Shown here: positions 26,617 to 35,292 of the stretch, one piece after another
Layout: each line of letters starts with the position of its first letter
How positions within the stretch are numbered: the first letter of the stretch is position 1
From: Planctomycetia bacterium
Lineage (GTDB): Bacteria; Planctomycetota; Phycisphaerae; UBA1845; UTPLA1
Length of the DNA: 64,000 nt
NCBI GenBank assembly: GCA_015075745.1
Contig: JABTTW010000001.1
Location: forward strand, 1,860,001 to 1,924,000
Direction: 5' to 3'
Program-made: the position numbers and the translations under genes
The notes under the pieces: generated by a model
Told to the model about the DNA's origin: nothing
The model's input: only the letters and a program-made list of their open reading frames with translations
Database searches by the model: none

Positions 26617-27611
26617 GATTGATCCGTAAAATGCTGCCAACCACGCGGCTCGATCGGCGTCCTCGATCCATCGGCGTTCAAGAAACTGACGCCGCAACCG
26701 GACTCCGCCGACCCGATCATTCGAAATCCGGCATTCGCGCCGGCCTCTGCATGATCTGCGGATTCCGACCATGCGGACCAGGCTGCCGGGTCAACCGCGC
26801 ATAGCAGCTCAAAATCTTCGCCGTCGTTTAGAACATGGTCGAGCACCGTCCGCCCATCTTTGTTCGCCAACTCAATAGCGGCCTCCGACGCCAGACTCTC
26901 AACAACCTGCGGCAGACATACAATGCCGCACCGCGAGGCATCCGCCAGTCGATGGGCATCCATGGAGAAACCGTCCGAAAGGTCCATCATGGCGTGGAGC
27001 GCCGGACCCAGCTTCTCCGCGAGAAGTCTTGCCTCCCGAACTCGCGGCTCAAAATCAAGATGGTGCCCCATGATGCTCCCGCCGAGCTTTCCGCTCACGA
27101 CCAACAAATCCCCGGGCAACATGCCGGATCGTCGCACCGGCTCAATACGCGAAGCCGTTGCAGAGCCTTGAGCCCCCCATGGCTCCGCGATCACAGTCAC
27201 GTCGATCACCAGCGGCTTGTCCCAACTATTCGTGTCCCCGCCGATCAGCGTCACCTCGAACTGCCGCGCGAGCCGATCGATCCCTTCGTGAAGCTCCCTG
27301 GCCTGCGTCATCGTCCAGGCATTAGGAAGGGCCACGCTCACCATCGCCCATCTCGGTCGAACCGCCATGGCCGCGCAATCTGACAAGCTTACGGCCAACG
27401 CCTTTCGCCCGATTCGATCCGGCGAATGGACCGAGGCGTCGAAATCCACGCCGTCCATGAGCATGTCACTGGTGACGAGAATCCCCCCCGGTCCCCCGCG
27501 AACCATCGCCATGTCGTCGCCGATCCCAATGGGCACTTCCGTCCCGCCGGCGGAACATTTTGACCGAATCCAGGCGATCAGTTCATCTTCAGACTTCTTG
27601 GGAGGCTTCAC
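26613..27611 (-). CDS. thiL: Thiamine-monophosphate kinase
   Basis: The protein has 332 residues. It phosphorylates thiamine monophosphate to the active diphosphate with ATP. Family features include the N-terminal GIGDDMAM metal site, LVTSDMLMDGVDFD, the SLSDCAAMAVRP signature, GGDTN, and the C-terminal MMDLSDGFSMDAHRLADAS and LNDGEDFELL blocks. The start is GTG at 27611. The stop overlaps the tsaE start, so thiL is probably the first gene of the thiL-tsaE-rph-lipoprotein unit. It diverges from ispD across about 150 bp. Confidence 0.95.
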   Translation of the reverse strand: MKPPKKSEDELIAWIRSKCSAGGTEVPIGIGDDMAMVRGGPGGILVTSDMLMDGVDFDASVHSPDRIGRKALAVSLSDCAAMAVRPRWAMVSVALPNAWTMTQARELHEGIDRLARQFEVTLIGGDTNSWDKPLVIDVTVIAEPWGAQGSATASRIEPVRRSGMLPGDLLVVSGKLGGSIMGHHLDFEPRVREARLLAEKLGPALHAMMDLSDGFSMDAHRLADASRCGIVCLPQVVESLASEAAIELANKDGRTVLDHVLNDGEDFELLCAVDPAAWSAWSESADHAEAGANAGFRMIGSAESGCGVSFLNADGSRTPIEPRGWQHFTDQS

Positions 27612-27641
27612 GCCGGAAATTGTAATCTCCCCGCCAGTCCC

Positions 27642-27670
27642 TTGCCTGCAAACTCGATCGATCGTAGATA
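27642..27670 (+). promoter_or_regulatory. Candidate ispD promoter
   Basis: TTGCCT (27642-27647), a 17-base spacer and TAGATA (27665-27670) lie about 95 bases before the ispD start in the divergent thiL/ispD gap. Confidence 0.45.
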
Positions 27671-27763
27671 GAATGAACAGGATAGCCGGGGCGTGCGAAG
27701 CGGATAAACAGGGGAACCTGATCGGTCGGCTCGCCGGTATGCAACCGGCCCACGGAGGCAGCC

Positions 27764-28516
27764 ATGGACAAGATGAGTGTCATCGTCGTCGCGGCAGGCA
27801 GCGGAGAACGCTTCGGAGGCGGCGAGAATAAGATTTTCGCCAAGATCGGCGATCAACCCGTCTTCCTCATGGCGCTTCAACTCTTCGTCAATCGCGAGGA
27901 TGTGTGCCAGACCATCCTCGTCGTTTCTCCCTCCGACATCGACCAGATGAAGTCCAAGTTCGGCCCCAATATCGGCTTCATGGGCGTCAAGCTCGTTGAG
28001 GGTGGCAAGGAACGATATGAATCGGTCGCCAAGGGTCTTGCCGTTGTCTCGGATGAGGCCAAGTTGGTCTGCGTTCACGATGCCGTTCGGGTTTGCGTCG
28101 CGGCAGACTGGATCGATCAGATTTATCATGCCGCCCTTAAGCACGGCGCGGCCATCCCCGCCTGCCCAGTTACTTCGACGCTCAAACGCGTAAGTCCAGA
28201 GGGAGTCATTACTGAAACCGTCGCCCGCGATGGCCTCTTTATGGCCCAGACCCCGCAGGTTTTCCGTCGCGACATCCTTCAGGAGTCGTACGATGCGTTG
28301 GCAGCAGGAAAGCTGCAACTGCCCGATGCCGTGCCGCTTACGGACGATGCCCAGTTGGTGGCCGCCGCGGGCCACCCGGTCTATGTCCTCGACGGCGACC
28401 CACGAAACATCAAAATCACAACCAAGGGCGACCTGACGCTGGCGGCTCAGCTATCGAAATCCCTGCCCCAAAAGCCCGCCACCCGGCGCGGTATTTTTGA
28501 GGAGGCGCAGTGGTAA
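27764..28516 (+). CDS. ispD: 2-C-methyl-D-erythritol 4-phosphate cytidylyltransferase
   Basis: The protein has 250 residues. It transfers CMP from CTP to MEP, the third step of the MEP isoprenoid pathway. The nucleotide-binding N-terminus VVAAGSGERFGGGENKIFAKIGDQPV is intact, as are VHDAVRVCV, ACPVTSTLKRV, AQTPQVFRRDIL and the C-terminal GDPRNIKITTKGDL. The start follows a GGAGG ribosome site eight bases upstream. It has no operon partner on the plus strand; the next gene has its own candidate promoter. The window also has ispH, so two MEP genes are present but not linked. Confidence 0.96.
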   Translation: MDKMSVIVVAAGSGERFGGGENKIFAKIGDQPVFLMALQLFVNREDVCQTILVVSPSDIDQMKSKFGPNIGFMGVKLVEGGKERYESVAKGLAVVSDEAKLVCVHDAVRVCVAADWIDQIYHAALKHGAAIPACPVTSTLKRVSPEGVITETVARDGLFMAQTPQVFRRDILQESYDALAAGKLQLPDAVPLTDDAQLVAAAGHPVYVLDGDPRNIKITTKGDLTLAAQLSKSLPQKPATRRGIFEEAQW

Positions 28517-28554
28517 GAAGCAGCGGCGCCGACGCTTGATCATCTCCTGCCGAA

Positions 28555-28583
28555 CTTGACCAATACACCGGAAATCGTTGAAA
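28555..28583 (+). promoter_or_regulatory. Candidate promoter for the TPR-like lipoprotein
   Basis: TTGACC (28555-28560), a 17-base spacer and TGAAAT (28578-28583) lie about 80 bases upstream of the coding start. Confidence 0.45.
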
Positions 28584-28662
28584 TACGGGCCGGTTTCAGG
28601 ACGAAACGCCCTCTGGACGGACCGCGCGGCCGAGCCGCGACATGAGCCCAAGGATAGCTCCC

Positions 28663-29637
28663 ATGAAAACTACGAAGATCTCACACACTGGCTTCGTCTG
28701 CTCACTCGTGGCCCTGGTCGGCATGCTCGCCGGCTGTGAAGGCTGGAACCGAAAGCACGATTACTCTGTGGCGGATGTCAAACCGCCCGCCGAGGACGCC
28801 GAACCAACGCGCGGCGTAACTGGCCAAACAGCGAACTTCGCCGACATGGTCGAGGACATGATGGCCACTCGCCAGGAGTTCCTCGCCCAGGTCAAGTCGC
28901 TTCAGTCGGCCTATCTCGCCGCCGGCGACAGCGTCAAGGCAAACTGGTGCCGACGCCTTTCGTGGCAGCTCGATGAAGTGCTCAACTATCCGTTTCTCTC
29001 TGCAGCGCCGGCCGAGCACCGCGTGGACGTCTCTCCCGTGGAATCAATTCAGGAAGCAGACCGCCTCTATGACGAGGCACTGGGGATCTACAAGCAAGTC
29101 GCCCTCGTTCCGCTCGCAGGCGCTTTAGAGGCCAACAAAGAAAAAGCTCGAAACGCCCTGGTCATGTTCAAGCGCATCCTGAAGGAATACCCTCGCTCTG
29201 ACAAAGTCGACGACGCCGCCTTCTATTGCGGGGAGATTTACAAAGAGTACCTCCGCGAGGAAGACCCGGACGATGAACTGTCTGTTCGGTACTACCAGTG
29301 GGCCGCCGCCCTCGACGCCGATACGCCGCATCCCGCGAGGTTTCAGTGTGCCGTCGTCTACGACTTTCGCCGCCATGATCGGGCAAAGGCGATCGAAATG
29401 TATCACCAGGTCATGGAGTTGAACGAGGCAAACAACCAGTCGAATGCTCGCTTCTCCGCCACGCGCATCGAACAGCTTACCGACGAAGAATACAGCCACC
29501 TCAAGCCCGAGGACCGCCCCAAGCCCAAAGCCGTCGCCGGTGAACCACGCTCGGGTGACAACCCGGATGACACGTCAGGCGGCGTTAAGCGCACGAGCAA
29601 TCGGGAAAGCCCGCTAGAGCCGACCCCGACTCCCTGA
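28663..29637 (+). CDS. TPR-like lipoprotein
   Basis: The protein has 324 residues. A lipoprotein signal peptide ends at LAGC (lipobox LVGMLAGC). A hydrophilic linker is followed by a helical region with TPR-like pairs (YDEALGIYKQVALVPLAGA, ALVMFKRILKEYPRSDKVDDA, KAIEMYHQVMELNEANN) and a charged Pro-rich tail. This resembles outer-membrane BamD/YbgF-type helical-repeat lipoproteins only in general architecture; I do not assign it to those families. The ATG at 28663 follows an AAGGA ribosome site; an ATG 21 bases upstream would only lengthen the signal peptide. Confidence 0.75.
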   Translation: MKTTKISHTGFVCSLVALVGMLAGCEGWNRKHDYSVADVKPPAEDAEPTRGVTGQTANFADMVEDMMATRQEFLAQVKSLQSAYLAAGDSVKANWCRRLSWQLDEVLNYPFLSAAPAEHRVDVSPVESIQEADRLYDEALGIYKQVALVPLAGALEANKEKARNALVMFKRILKEYPRSDKVDDAAFYCGEIYKEYLREEDPDDELSVRYYQWAAALDADTPHPARFQCAVVYDFRRHDRAKAIEMYHQVMELNEANNQSNARFSATRIEQLTDEEYSHLKPEDRPKPKAVAGEPRSGDNPDDTSGGVKRTSNRESPLEPTPTP

Positions 29638-29646
29638 CCGCTTTTC

Positions 29647-30243
29647 CTAGAATACAGATTCCCACTTGGTCGCATTGACCTGCAAGGCAGGATGCGACAC
29701 AAGCAGGTGCCACACCACGGCTTGAAGCGCCTCGGTGTGCGGCGTCACGCGCTGCTCGCTCACCGTCGGCACGATCACGCACGAGTCCGCGACCTTCGCC
29801 GTATATCCCCCGTCGCGGCCGACCACGCCGAAGACTCTCGCTCCAACCTGTTTGGCATACTCAAGCGCTCGAACGAGATTGACGCTGATCTGCTTTTCCT
29901 GGTGCCCTCCACCGACCGAAAACACAAACAACCCGTCCCGGTCGCACAGCCGGCTCCCCTTAAGCCACGCAGCGAATGATTCATCCCAGCCTTCGTCGTT
30001 GATCCTTGCGGTAAGCTCCGACACGTTGTCCGTCGGGGCATAGCTCTCAAAACCCGCCAGCTTGCGAAAGTCATTGACCGCGTGGCTCGCGTGACCCGCC
30101 CCGCCGCCTACACCGAGGAAAAAGAGTCGCCCGCGAAGCTCGCGCAGCGAGGCCAGCTTCTGCGCCATGACCTCAATCTGCGCCGCGTCCAGTTGCTTGA
30201 TGATGTTCCCGGCCTCTTCGAGATAGGTTGCCGCGAAGGACAT
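29647..30243 (-). CDS. SIS-domain sugar-phosphate isomerase, GmhA-like
   Basis: The protein has 198 residues and is one SIS domain of the sedoheptulose-7-phosphate isomerase (GmhA) type: GRLFFLGVGGGAGHASHAVNDFRKLAG, then VFSVGGGHQEKQISVNLVRALEYAK and VPTVSEQRVTPHTEALQAVVWH. GmhA converts sedoheptulose 7-phosphate to a heptose phosphate for surface polysaccharide. It is the last gene of a leftward operon after three large membrane proteins, 18 bp from the nearest, with an AAGGAAA ribosome site. This supports a role in building an activated sugar for a cell-surface glycan. The exact substrate is uncertain. Confidence 0.85.
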   Translation of the reverse strand: MSFAATYLEEAGNIIKQLDAAQIEVMAQKLASLRELRGRLFFLGVGGGAGHASHAVNDFRKLAGFESYAPTDNVSELTARINDEGWDESFAAWLKGSRLCDRDGLFVFSVGGGHQEKQISVNLVRALEYAKQVGARVFGVVGRDGGYTAKVADSCVIVPTVSEQRVTPHTEALQAVVWHLLVSHPALQVNATKWESVF

Positions 30244-30261
30244 AATAAAGATTTCCTTGTG

Positions 30262-32727
30262 CTATCGTTCCCTGGCGGGCTCGCCGCCATTCTCCATGAC
30301 CGTAAACAGTACAGGCGCCGATTCGCCGTGCGCATTGCGCAGGCGAATTGTATGCGCTCCGACCTTCGCCAGAAACCTCGCCGGCACATTCGCCGACATC
30401 CAGCGATCGTCGCCCAGAAACGCGGGAATCGACACCCCGTCGAAGAGAACCTCGGTACCCGAAATCGCCCGCTCACATTCGATCGAGATCGCCGACGATC
30501 CATCCGGCTGGACATTGAAAGACACCCCTGAAGGAGTCGATGCGGGGCTAACACTTTTCAAGATAGGCGGGTCAACCGGAGCAATATCCGGCCTCGCCTT
30601 CTCTGCAAACGTCCGCCGCTGGGCGGGGCCGATCACCCGGTACCCGGGAAGGATAATCTCCTCGATGGTCGCCTGCTGCATTTCCATGAACGGTACGCGC
30701 TGCCGGTGAATCGTGACCGTCAGTGACGACAGCGTCACCGGCAACCATCTCGCATCGATAACGGCAAACCGATCGAGACGATCGCCCGTCCAAAGGCATC
30801 GCGATTTCCCGGCTGCGTCGACGCCGTCAATTCTCATTTCGACAATTCGTGAGTTCGATTTGTCCGTCGGCGGCAGGACAACCTGCATCCACGAGAGGTC
30901 CGCTGGTTGAACCAACTCGAATCGCAGCCAGTGGTCGCCCGGCGATATTGCCGACTTCCACGCAGTCGCGCCGTCGGGCGACGCATCGTGATCGAAAACA
31001 TTGGCCGGTTCTACGGCGTCGTTATCGACGCTATCTGCCGTAACCGATTGCACGGGAAGCGGGACTCCGTCCATCGCCTTGAGGACCGAGCCCAACTCCA
31101 AGACGCGAACGTCCGCCATCAGCGGGCTGCCGCGAAAATCGTTGTAGGCAAACGCCTTCAGCTCGGCCCACATCGTGTCCGTCGTATAAAGCGAGGGCAA
31201 ACAGAAGACCGGATCGATCTGCTGTACATAGGCCTGAAAACTCGGATGGTCCCGATCAAAACTCCACGGGTAGTAGGAGATGATCCACGTCTCAGGCGGC
31301 AACTGCCGCAGCTCGTCCATCGACAAAATCGCGGGAGAACTCGGAAACCAGGCAATCGGCAGCCACGCGACTGGACGTTCGCCCTTGTTGCTCTCCACCC
31401 AGTCGAGCGTCTTGCCAAGGCTCAGATGTGCCGCGAAGACCTGTCGCGCCTGCGCAAACGGGATCCAACCGACCACGATCACACCGGCTGCGACAATCGC
31501 AAGGCGGATGTTGGTTCGACGCACGACGGTTCGGGCGATCCCCACGATGGCCATCGCGGCAAAGAGAAACAAAAAGGGCTGCAGGACCGAACTCTGTCGG
31601 AAGAACGCCATACTCTTCGTGAGCGTGGTCACATACAGCAGGCACAGCGGAAGGCCCCCGACAAAGGCAAACCGTGTCGCCGGGCGATCCGCCATCGCCG
31701 CCTGCGCATAGCCCAGGCTGACGAACCAACCGGCAACACAGGCAAGTATGAGCGGAATGCCGAATTGACTGACAAAAGACTCTCCCCACTGGCCGAGACT
31801 GCCCAGCGTGCCCCAGTGAGCCGCGTGTAGTTTGCGTAGTTCAATGAGCGTCGCGAAGGGCCCTTTTTCCCATGGAATCCCGACTGCGTAGTGGCTCATC
31901 AGTTCGAGCACGATTTGCAACCACACGGACCCGACGACGAACACAACGACCTTGCCCCAGAACGCGCCAAGCCGCCACTCGCGCCACAACCTGAATACCC
32001 AGTACAAGAAGCAGACCGGCCCCACAAGATAAAAGGCGGTGTAGTGAACATTCTGCGCCAGCCAAAGAAACGAACCAGCCAAGAATAGACGCGTTGCACC
32101 GGAAAATCGCCTTGAGCCGTGGTTCATCTCATCGCGCATCAACAACCAGAACGCGACCATCGCAAAGGGCAGGCCGAGGATTCTCGACTCCGGCTGAGGC
32201 GTCCACAGAACAAAGGTTGGAGACGTAGCCAATAGGAGAAGCGAAATCAGTGCCGCCGTCCGATGGCGAATCAGCGCCGCCGCGAACCACGCCCAGGCCA
32301 GCAGGATCAGCCCATGCAGTATCGTCGTCCAAAGTAAAAAAAATCGAAACGCGCCGGTCTGCTCACCAAAGGTCGGCAGCGGATAAGAGCGAAGGCTAAT
32401 CCCCAGCTTGAGCGGCAGATAGGAGACAAGGTAGAAGTACGGTTGCAGCGCGTTATAGTAACTGAACGCCCCCTTCCAATCCCGAACCGTATCCATGCCC
32501 TTGATGAACAAAACACGATCATCCATCACCCAGCCGTACACATATCGGAAGTTTATGAGCCAGACCGATAGGTAGGCGAAACACACGGCAGCCACGGCGA
32601 ACCAGTATTGACGGGCCGACACATTGTCTGACGATGAGATTGACGTGATGCTCGCTTGCCTTTCGGTCGGCCAGGATCGAGCCGATGGCGGGTCCATTGA
32701 CTGATGCTGGGACTGCGCTGTTGGCAT
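30262..32727 (-). CDS. Large GT-C-like membrane protein with discoidin-like and TIG-like C-terminal domains
   Basis: The protein has 821 residues. About a dozen membrane segments fill residues 40-440. The first external loop has INFRYVYGWVMDDR, an acidic pair where GT-C glycosyltransferases hold their catalytic residue. A soluble half follows. It contains a discoidin/F5-8C-like stretch (about 575-690: NVFDHDASPDGATAWKSA, HWLRFELVQ) and an Ig/TIG-like C-terminal domain (about 722-815) with FNVQPDGSSAISIECE. The 850-residue neighbour upstream is a clear paralogue. It probably transfers or handles a lipid-linked sugar outside the membrane; this is inference. The ATG at 32727 is 12 bp after the preceding gene. 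Confidence 0.75.
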   Translation of the reverse strand: MPTAQSQHQSMDPPSARSWPTERQASITSISSSDNVSARQYWFAVAAVCFAYLSVWLINFRYVYGWVMDDRVLFIKGMDTVRDWKGAFSYYNALQPYFYLVSYLPLKLGISLRSYPLPTFGEQTGAFRFFLLWTTILHGLILLAWAWFAAALIRHRTAALISLLLLATSPTFVLWTPQPESRILGLPFAMVAFWLLMRDEMNHGSRRFSGATRLFLAGSFLWLAQNVHYTAFYLVGPVCFLYWVFRLWREWRLGAFWGKVVVFVVGSVWLQIVLELMSHYAVGIPWEKGPFATLIELRKLHAAHWGTLGSLGQWGESFVSQFGIPLILACVAGWFVSLGYAQAAMADRPATRFAFVGGLPLCLLYVTTLTKSMAFFRQSSVLQPFLFLFAAMAIVGIARTVVRRTNIRLAIVAAGVIVVGWIPFAQARQVFAAHLSLGKTLDWVESNKGERPVAWLPIAWFPSSPAILSMDELRQLPPETWIISYYPWSFDRDHPSFQAYVQQIDPVFCLPSLYTTDTMWAELKAFAYNDFRGSPLMADVRVLELGSVLKAMDGVPLPVQSVTADSVDNDAVEPANVFDHDASPDGATAWKSAISPGDHWLRFELVQPADLSWMQVVLPPTDKSNSRIVEMRIDGVDAAGKSRCLWTGDRLDRFAVIDARWLPVTLSSLTVTIHRQRVPFMEMQQATIEEIILPGYRVIGPAQRRTFAEKARPDIAPVDPPILKSVSPASTPSGVSFNVQPDGSSAISIECERAISGTEVLFDGVSIPAFLGDDRWMSANVPARFLAKVGAHTIRLRNAHGESAPVLFTVMENGGEPARER

Positions 32728-32739
32728 TCGTCGGATTCT

Positions 32740-35292
32740 CTACGGCCGGACGACGAATTCAAGCGATTCGGACCGTCCACAAGGATTCTCAAGCCAGATT
32801 GAATAGGAACCGGGGCCAAGAACTTGATTCGGCGGCAGATTTGCGGTGACCCAATGGTCGTTTCCAAAGGCCGTCTTCAGAGAATGGCCGGCAAACAACA
32901 CACGCGTTCCGCGGACGACATCGGCACAGTCAATTGACAGGGCATACGTTCCATCCGGTTGTACGTTGAACGTCTGGCCAGCCTTCATTTCACTCGGGTG
33001 AATCGCCATGAGGCGAGGAACCATGGCCCGCAACGAAAGCAAGCCGGACTCTCGGAAGTCGTCTTTCAACCGTACCACAACCTCGCCAGGCCCCTCAAAT
33101 CTTCGGCAATCCCCGACTCCTTCGAGTTGGTCGGGGTATTCAGTCCGGCGCGTCGAGACGTCTTCGCCGTTTAGCTGCATTACAACATGTGCCCCGTGGC
33201 CTGAGACAGTGGCAAGTACGCCGGCGTGACCCCAGCACACGTCGATCAGATTGAGCGGCGCGAATGCGCGCCGGGGCCGCGGCCTGACCAGTTGGTACCC
33301 GGGAAAGACGATCTCCTCGATTTCAGCAATGGGAGTGGACGTCCACTCATCGACGGTCTGACTGCGAATGACGAATCTCATTTGTTGGACCGGCCGTTTC
33401 TTCCACGATGCCTCGACGATCGACAGGTAGCCCAGTTTGTCGCCTTGCCAGACAGATTCCTGACGTCCCGTGCCGTCGTCAACGAAAATCTCAAGCGCAT
33501 CAATCTTCGAAGTGATCGCATTGGCATCCATCGATGGGCAAATGATCTGCACCCGATCAAGACGCGGGAGTGACGTGAATCGGATTTCAAGGTAGTGACT
33601 TCCCGGCGAGGACGCGGATTTCCATGATGTATGTCCGTCGGGCGAGCCTCCATCGTCGAATACGTTTACAGCCTCATGTTCAATCGATGCTTCTGAGTCC
33701 GCCTCAAGCGAGGCGATTTCGAGTGGCTGCCGGTCGACGACAACGTAATCGGAAATGCCCAATACGCACGCTTTGTTCATAAGCGAGTCGTTGCGCCAGT
33801 CGTTATTCGGCCAATACGGAGAGACCTCGGCATACACCGCATCCGTGCTCCAGAGCGTCGGGAACGACGCCTCCGGAATTAGTTCCCTCAATCGCGCGGC
33901 GCTCGCCGGTCGGCCCCAGACAAAGCCCGCAGGAAAGTAGGTGACCAGAACTGAATCCGGGGGCGTATCTCGAAAGTCGGGTGGATTGAAGAGGCCGTAA
34001 GTGCCGCCGTACCATGCGACCGAGAGCCACTTCACCTGTTGAGTCGCACGATGCGCATGAGCGAACTGCAATGCTCTGCCCAGGCCCAGGTGTCCTTTAT
34101 AAACTGAGGCCGCTTGTCGGGCTTCATGGCCGCCCACGGCGAGGAAAAGCGCGACCGCCAATGCCGATTGGAACAATCGTTTCCTGGATGCACGGTTCAC
34201 GATTGCCATAATCGCCGTTGATGCGGACAGGTATAGAAACGGCTGCAAGACGGTTGTCATTCGGAAGAACGGCATCTTTCCCGAAACGAGCAGCAGAACG
34301 ACCGCCAGCGGGATTGCCAAAGCGACGGTCCGCTGTGCCGGGCTGATTGACCCGCGGATGATCTGCACGGTTTGGATAGTCCAACCCGCAAGGATGAGAA
34401 TAAGGAGCAGCGGCCCCATTTGGCTCAAGGCGGACCGCAGCCAGAGTTCGAGATTGTGTTGCAATGAAAACCTGGATGTGTGCTGCGATCCGGAACGAAC
34501 GGCGAACATCGCAGGTCCCTTGTCCCAGGGAAGTCCCGCCGCGAAATGACTAACGAGTTCGACACCGACAATGGGAATCACAAAGGCGAGGACGAACAAA
34601 GCGAATTCACCAATCACCGCGCGGCGACGATGTGTCTCAGTCAACGCGCCCAGCCAATGACAAATCGCAAGAGGCCCCAATAGATATGCGGAGGTGTAAT
34701 GAATTGACAGGGCGATGGAGCAAAGAAGACCGGCGCAGAACTGACGCCGCCCATTTCCGCGGGTACCTGGAGCGCTCGACATCATCAGCCATATCCCCGG
34801 AAGCCCCGCCAGCAGACCGAAATACCGCGAGTCGGGCTGAGGCGTCCAAAGGAACAGCGAAGGAGACGCAATCAGCAGGGCAAGGGAACCCAAGGCCACG
34901 GTGCGATTGCGACAGATCTTGCAGGCGAAGGATGTCCAGAGCAGCAGAAGAAGTGCGTGGAGGAAAACGGAATAGAGCAGCAGGAAGCGAAAGTGGCCGG
35001 TCCGGTCTCCGAATAACGGAATGGCGAATGAATCAAGCTCTATTGGCAAGGCGGCCGGCAGCAGCGAAATCAGATAGAAGTAGAAGTGAAGTGCATTGCG
35101 GTCATCCGCCCTAAAGGGGGCAAGCAAGTCCGCGGCAGTCTTGCACGCCTTCTCATAGACCAGGCGATCATCCATCATCCAGCCGTAAACGTATCGAAAG
35201 TTGATGAGCCAGATGAACAGGTAAGCCGCGATCAGCGAGACCGCCAGAACCCAATAGGCGCGCCGCGAAATGTCATTACTAGTTTCGCTCAC
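32740..35292 (-). CDS. Large GT-C-like membrane protein, paralogue of its downstream neighbour
   Basis: The protein has 850 residues. It shares INFRYVYGWMMDDR in the first loop, the WTPQPDSR loop and the same order of modules with the 821-residue protein. A membrane half (about 15-440) is followed by a discoidin-like segment (NVFDDGGSPDGHTSWKSAS, HYLEIRFTSLPRLDRVQI, about 545-660) and a C-terminal TIG-like domain (about 761-850, FNVQPDGTYALSIDC). Between them lies a second, more diverged Ig-like stretch. The start is GTG at 35292 and overlaps the stop of the preceding gene as GTGA, showing translational coupling. Tandem duplication followed by divergence is likely. Substrate unknown. Confidence 0.75.
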   Translation of the reverse strand: MSETSNDISRRAYWVLAVSLIAAYLFIWLINFRYVYGWMMDDRLVYEKACKTAADLLAPFRADDRNALHFYFYLISLLPAALPIELDSFAIPLFGDRTGHFRFLLLYSVFLHALLLLLWTSFACKICRNRTVALGSLALLIASPSLFLWTPQPDSRYFGLLAGLPGIWLMMSSAPGTRGNGRRQFCAGLLCSIALSIHYTSAYLLGPLAICHWLGALTETHRRRAVIGEFALFVLAFVIPIVGVELVSHFAAGLPWDKGPAMFAVRSGSQHTSRFSLQHNLELWLRSALSQMGPLLLILILAGWTIQTVQIIRGSISPAQRTVALAIPLAVVLLLVSGKMPFFRMTTVLQPFLYLSASTAIMAIVNRASRKRLFQSALAVALFLAVGGHEARQAASVYKGHLGLGRALQFAHAHRATQQVKWLSVAWYGGTYGLFNPPDFRDTPPDSVLVTYFPAGFVWGRPASAARLRELIPEASFPTLWSTDAVYAEVSPYWPNNDWRNDSLMNKACVLGISDYVVVDRQPLEIASLEADSEASIEHEAVNVFDDGGSPDGHTSWKSASSPGSHYLEIRFTSLPRLDRVQIICPSMDANAITSKIDALEIFVDDGTGRQESVWQGDKLGYLSIVEASWKKRPVQQMRFVIRSQTVDEWTSTPIAEIEEIVFPGYQLVRPRPRRAFAPLNLIDVCWGHAGVLATVSGHGAHVVMQLNGEDVSTRRTEYPDQLEGVGDCRRFEGPGEVVVRLKDDFRESGLLSLRAMVPRLMAIHPSEMKAGQTFNVQPDGTYALSIDCADVVRGTRVLFAGHSLKTAFGNDHWVTANLPPNQVLGPGSYSIWLENPCGRSESLEFVVRP

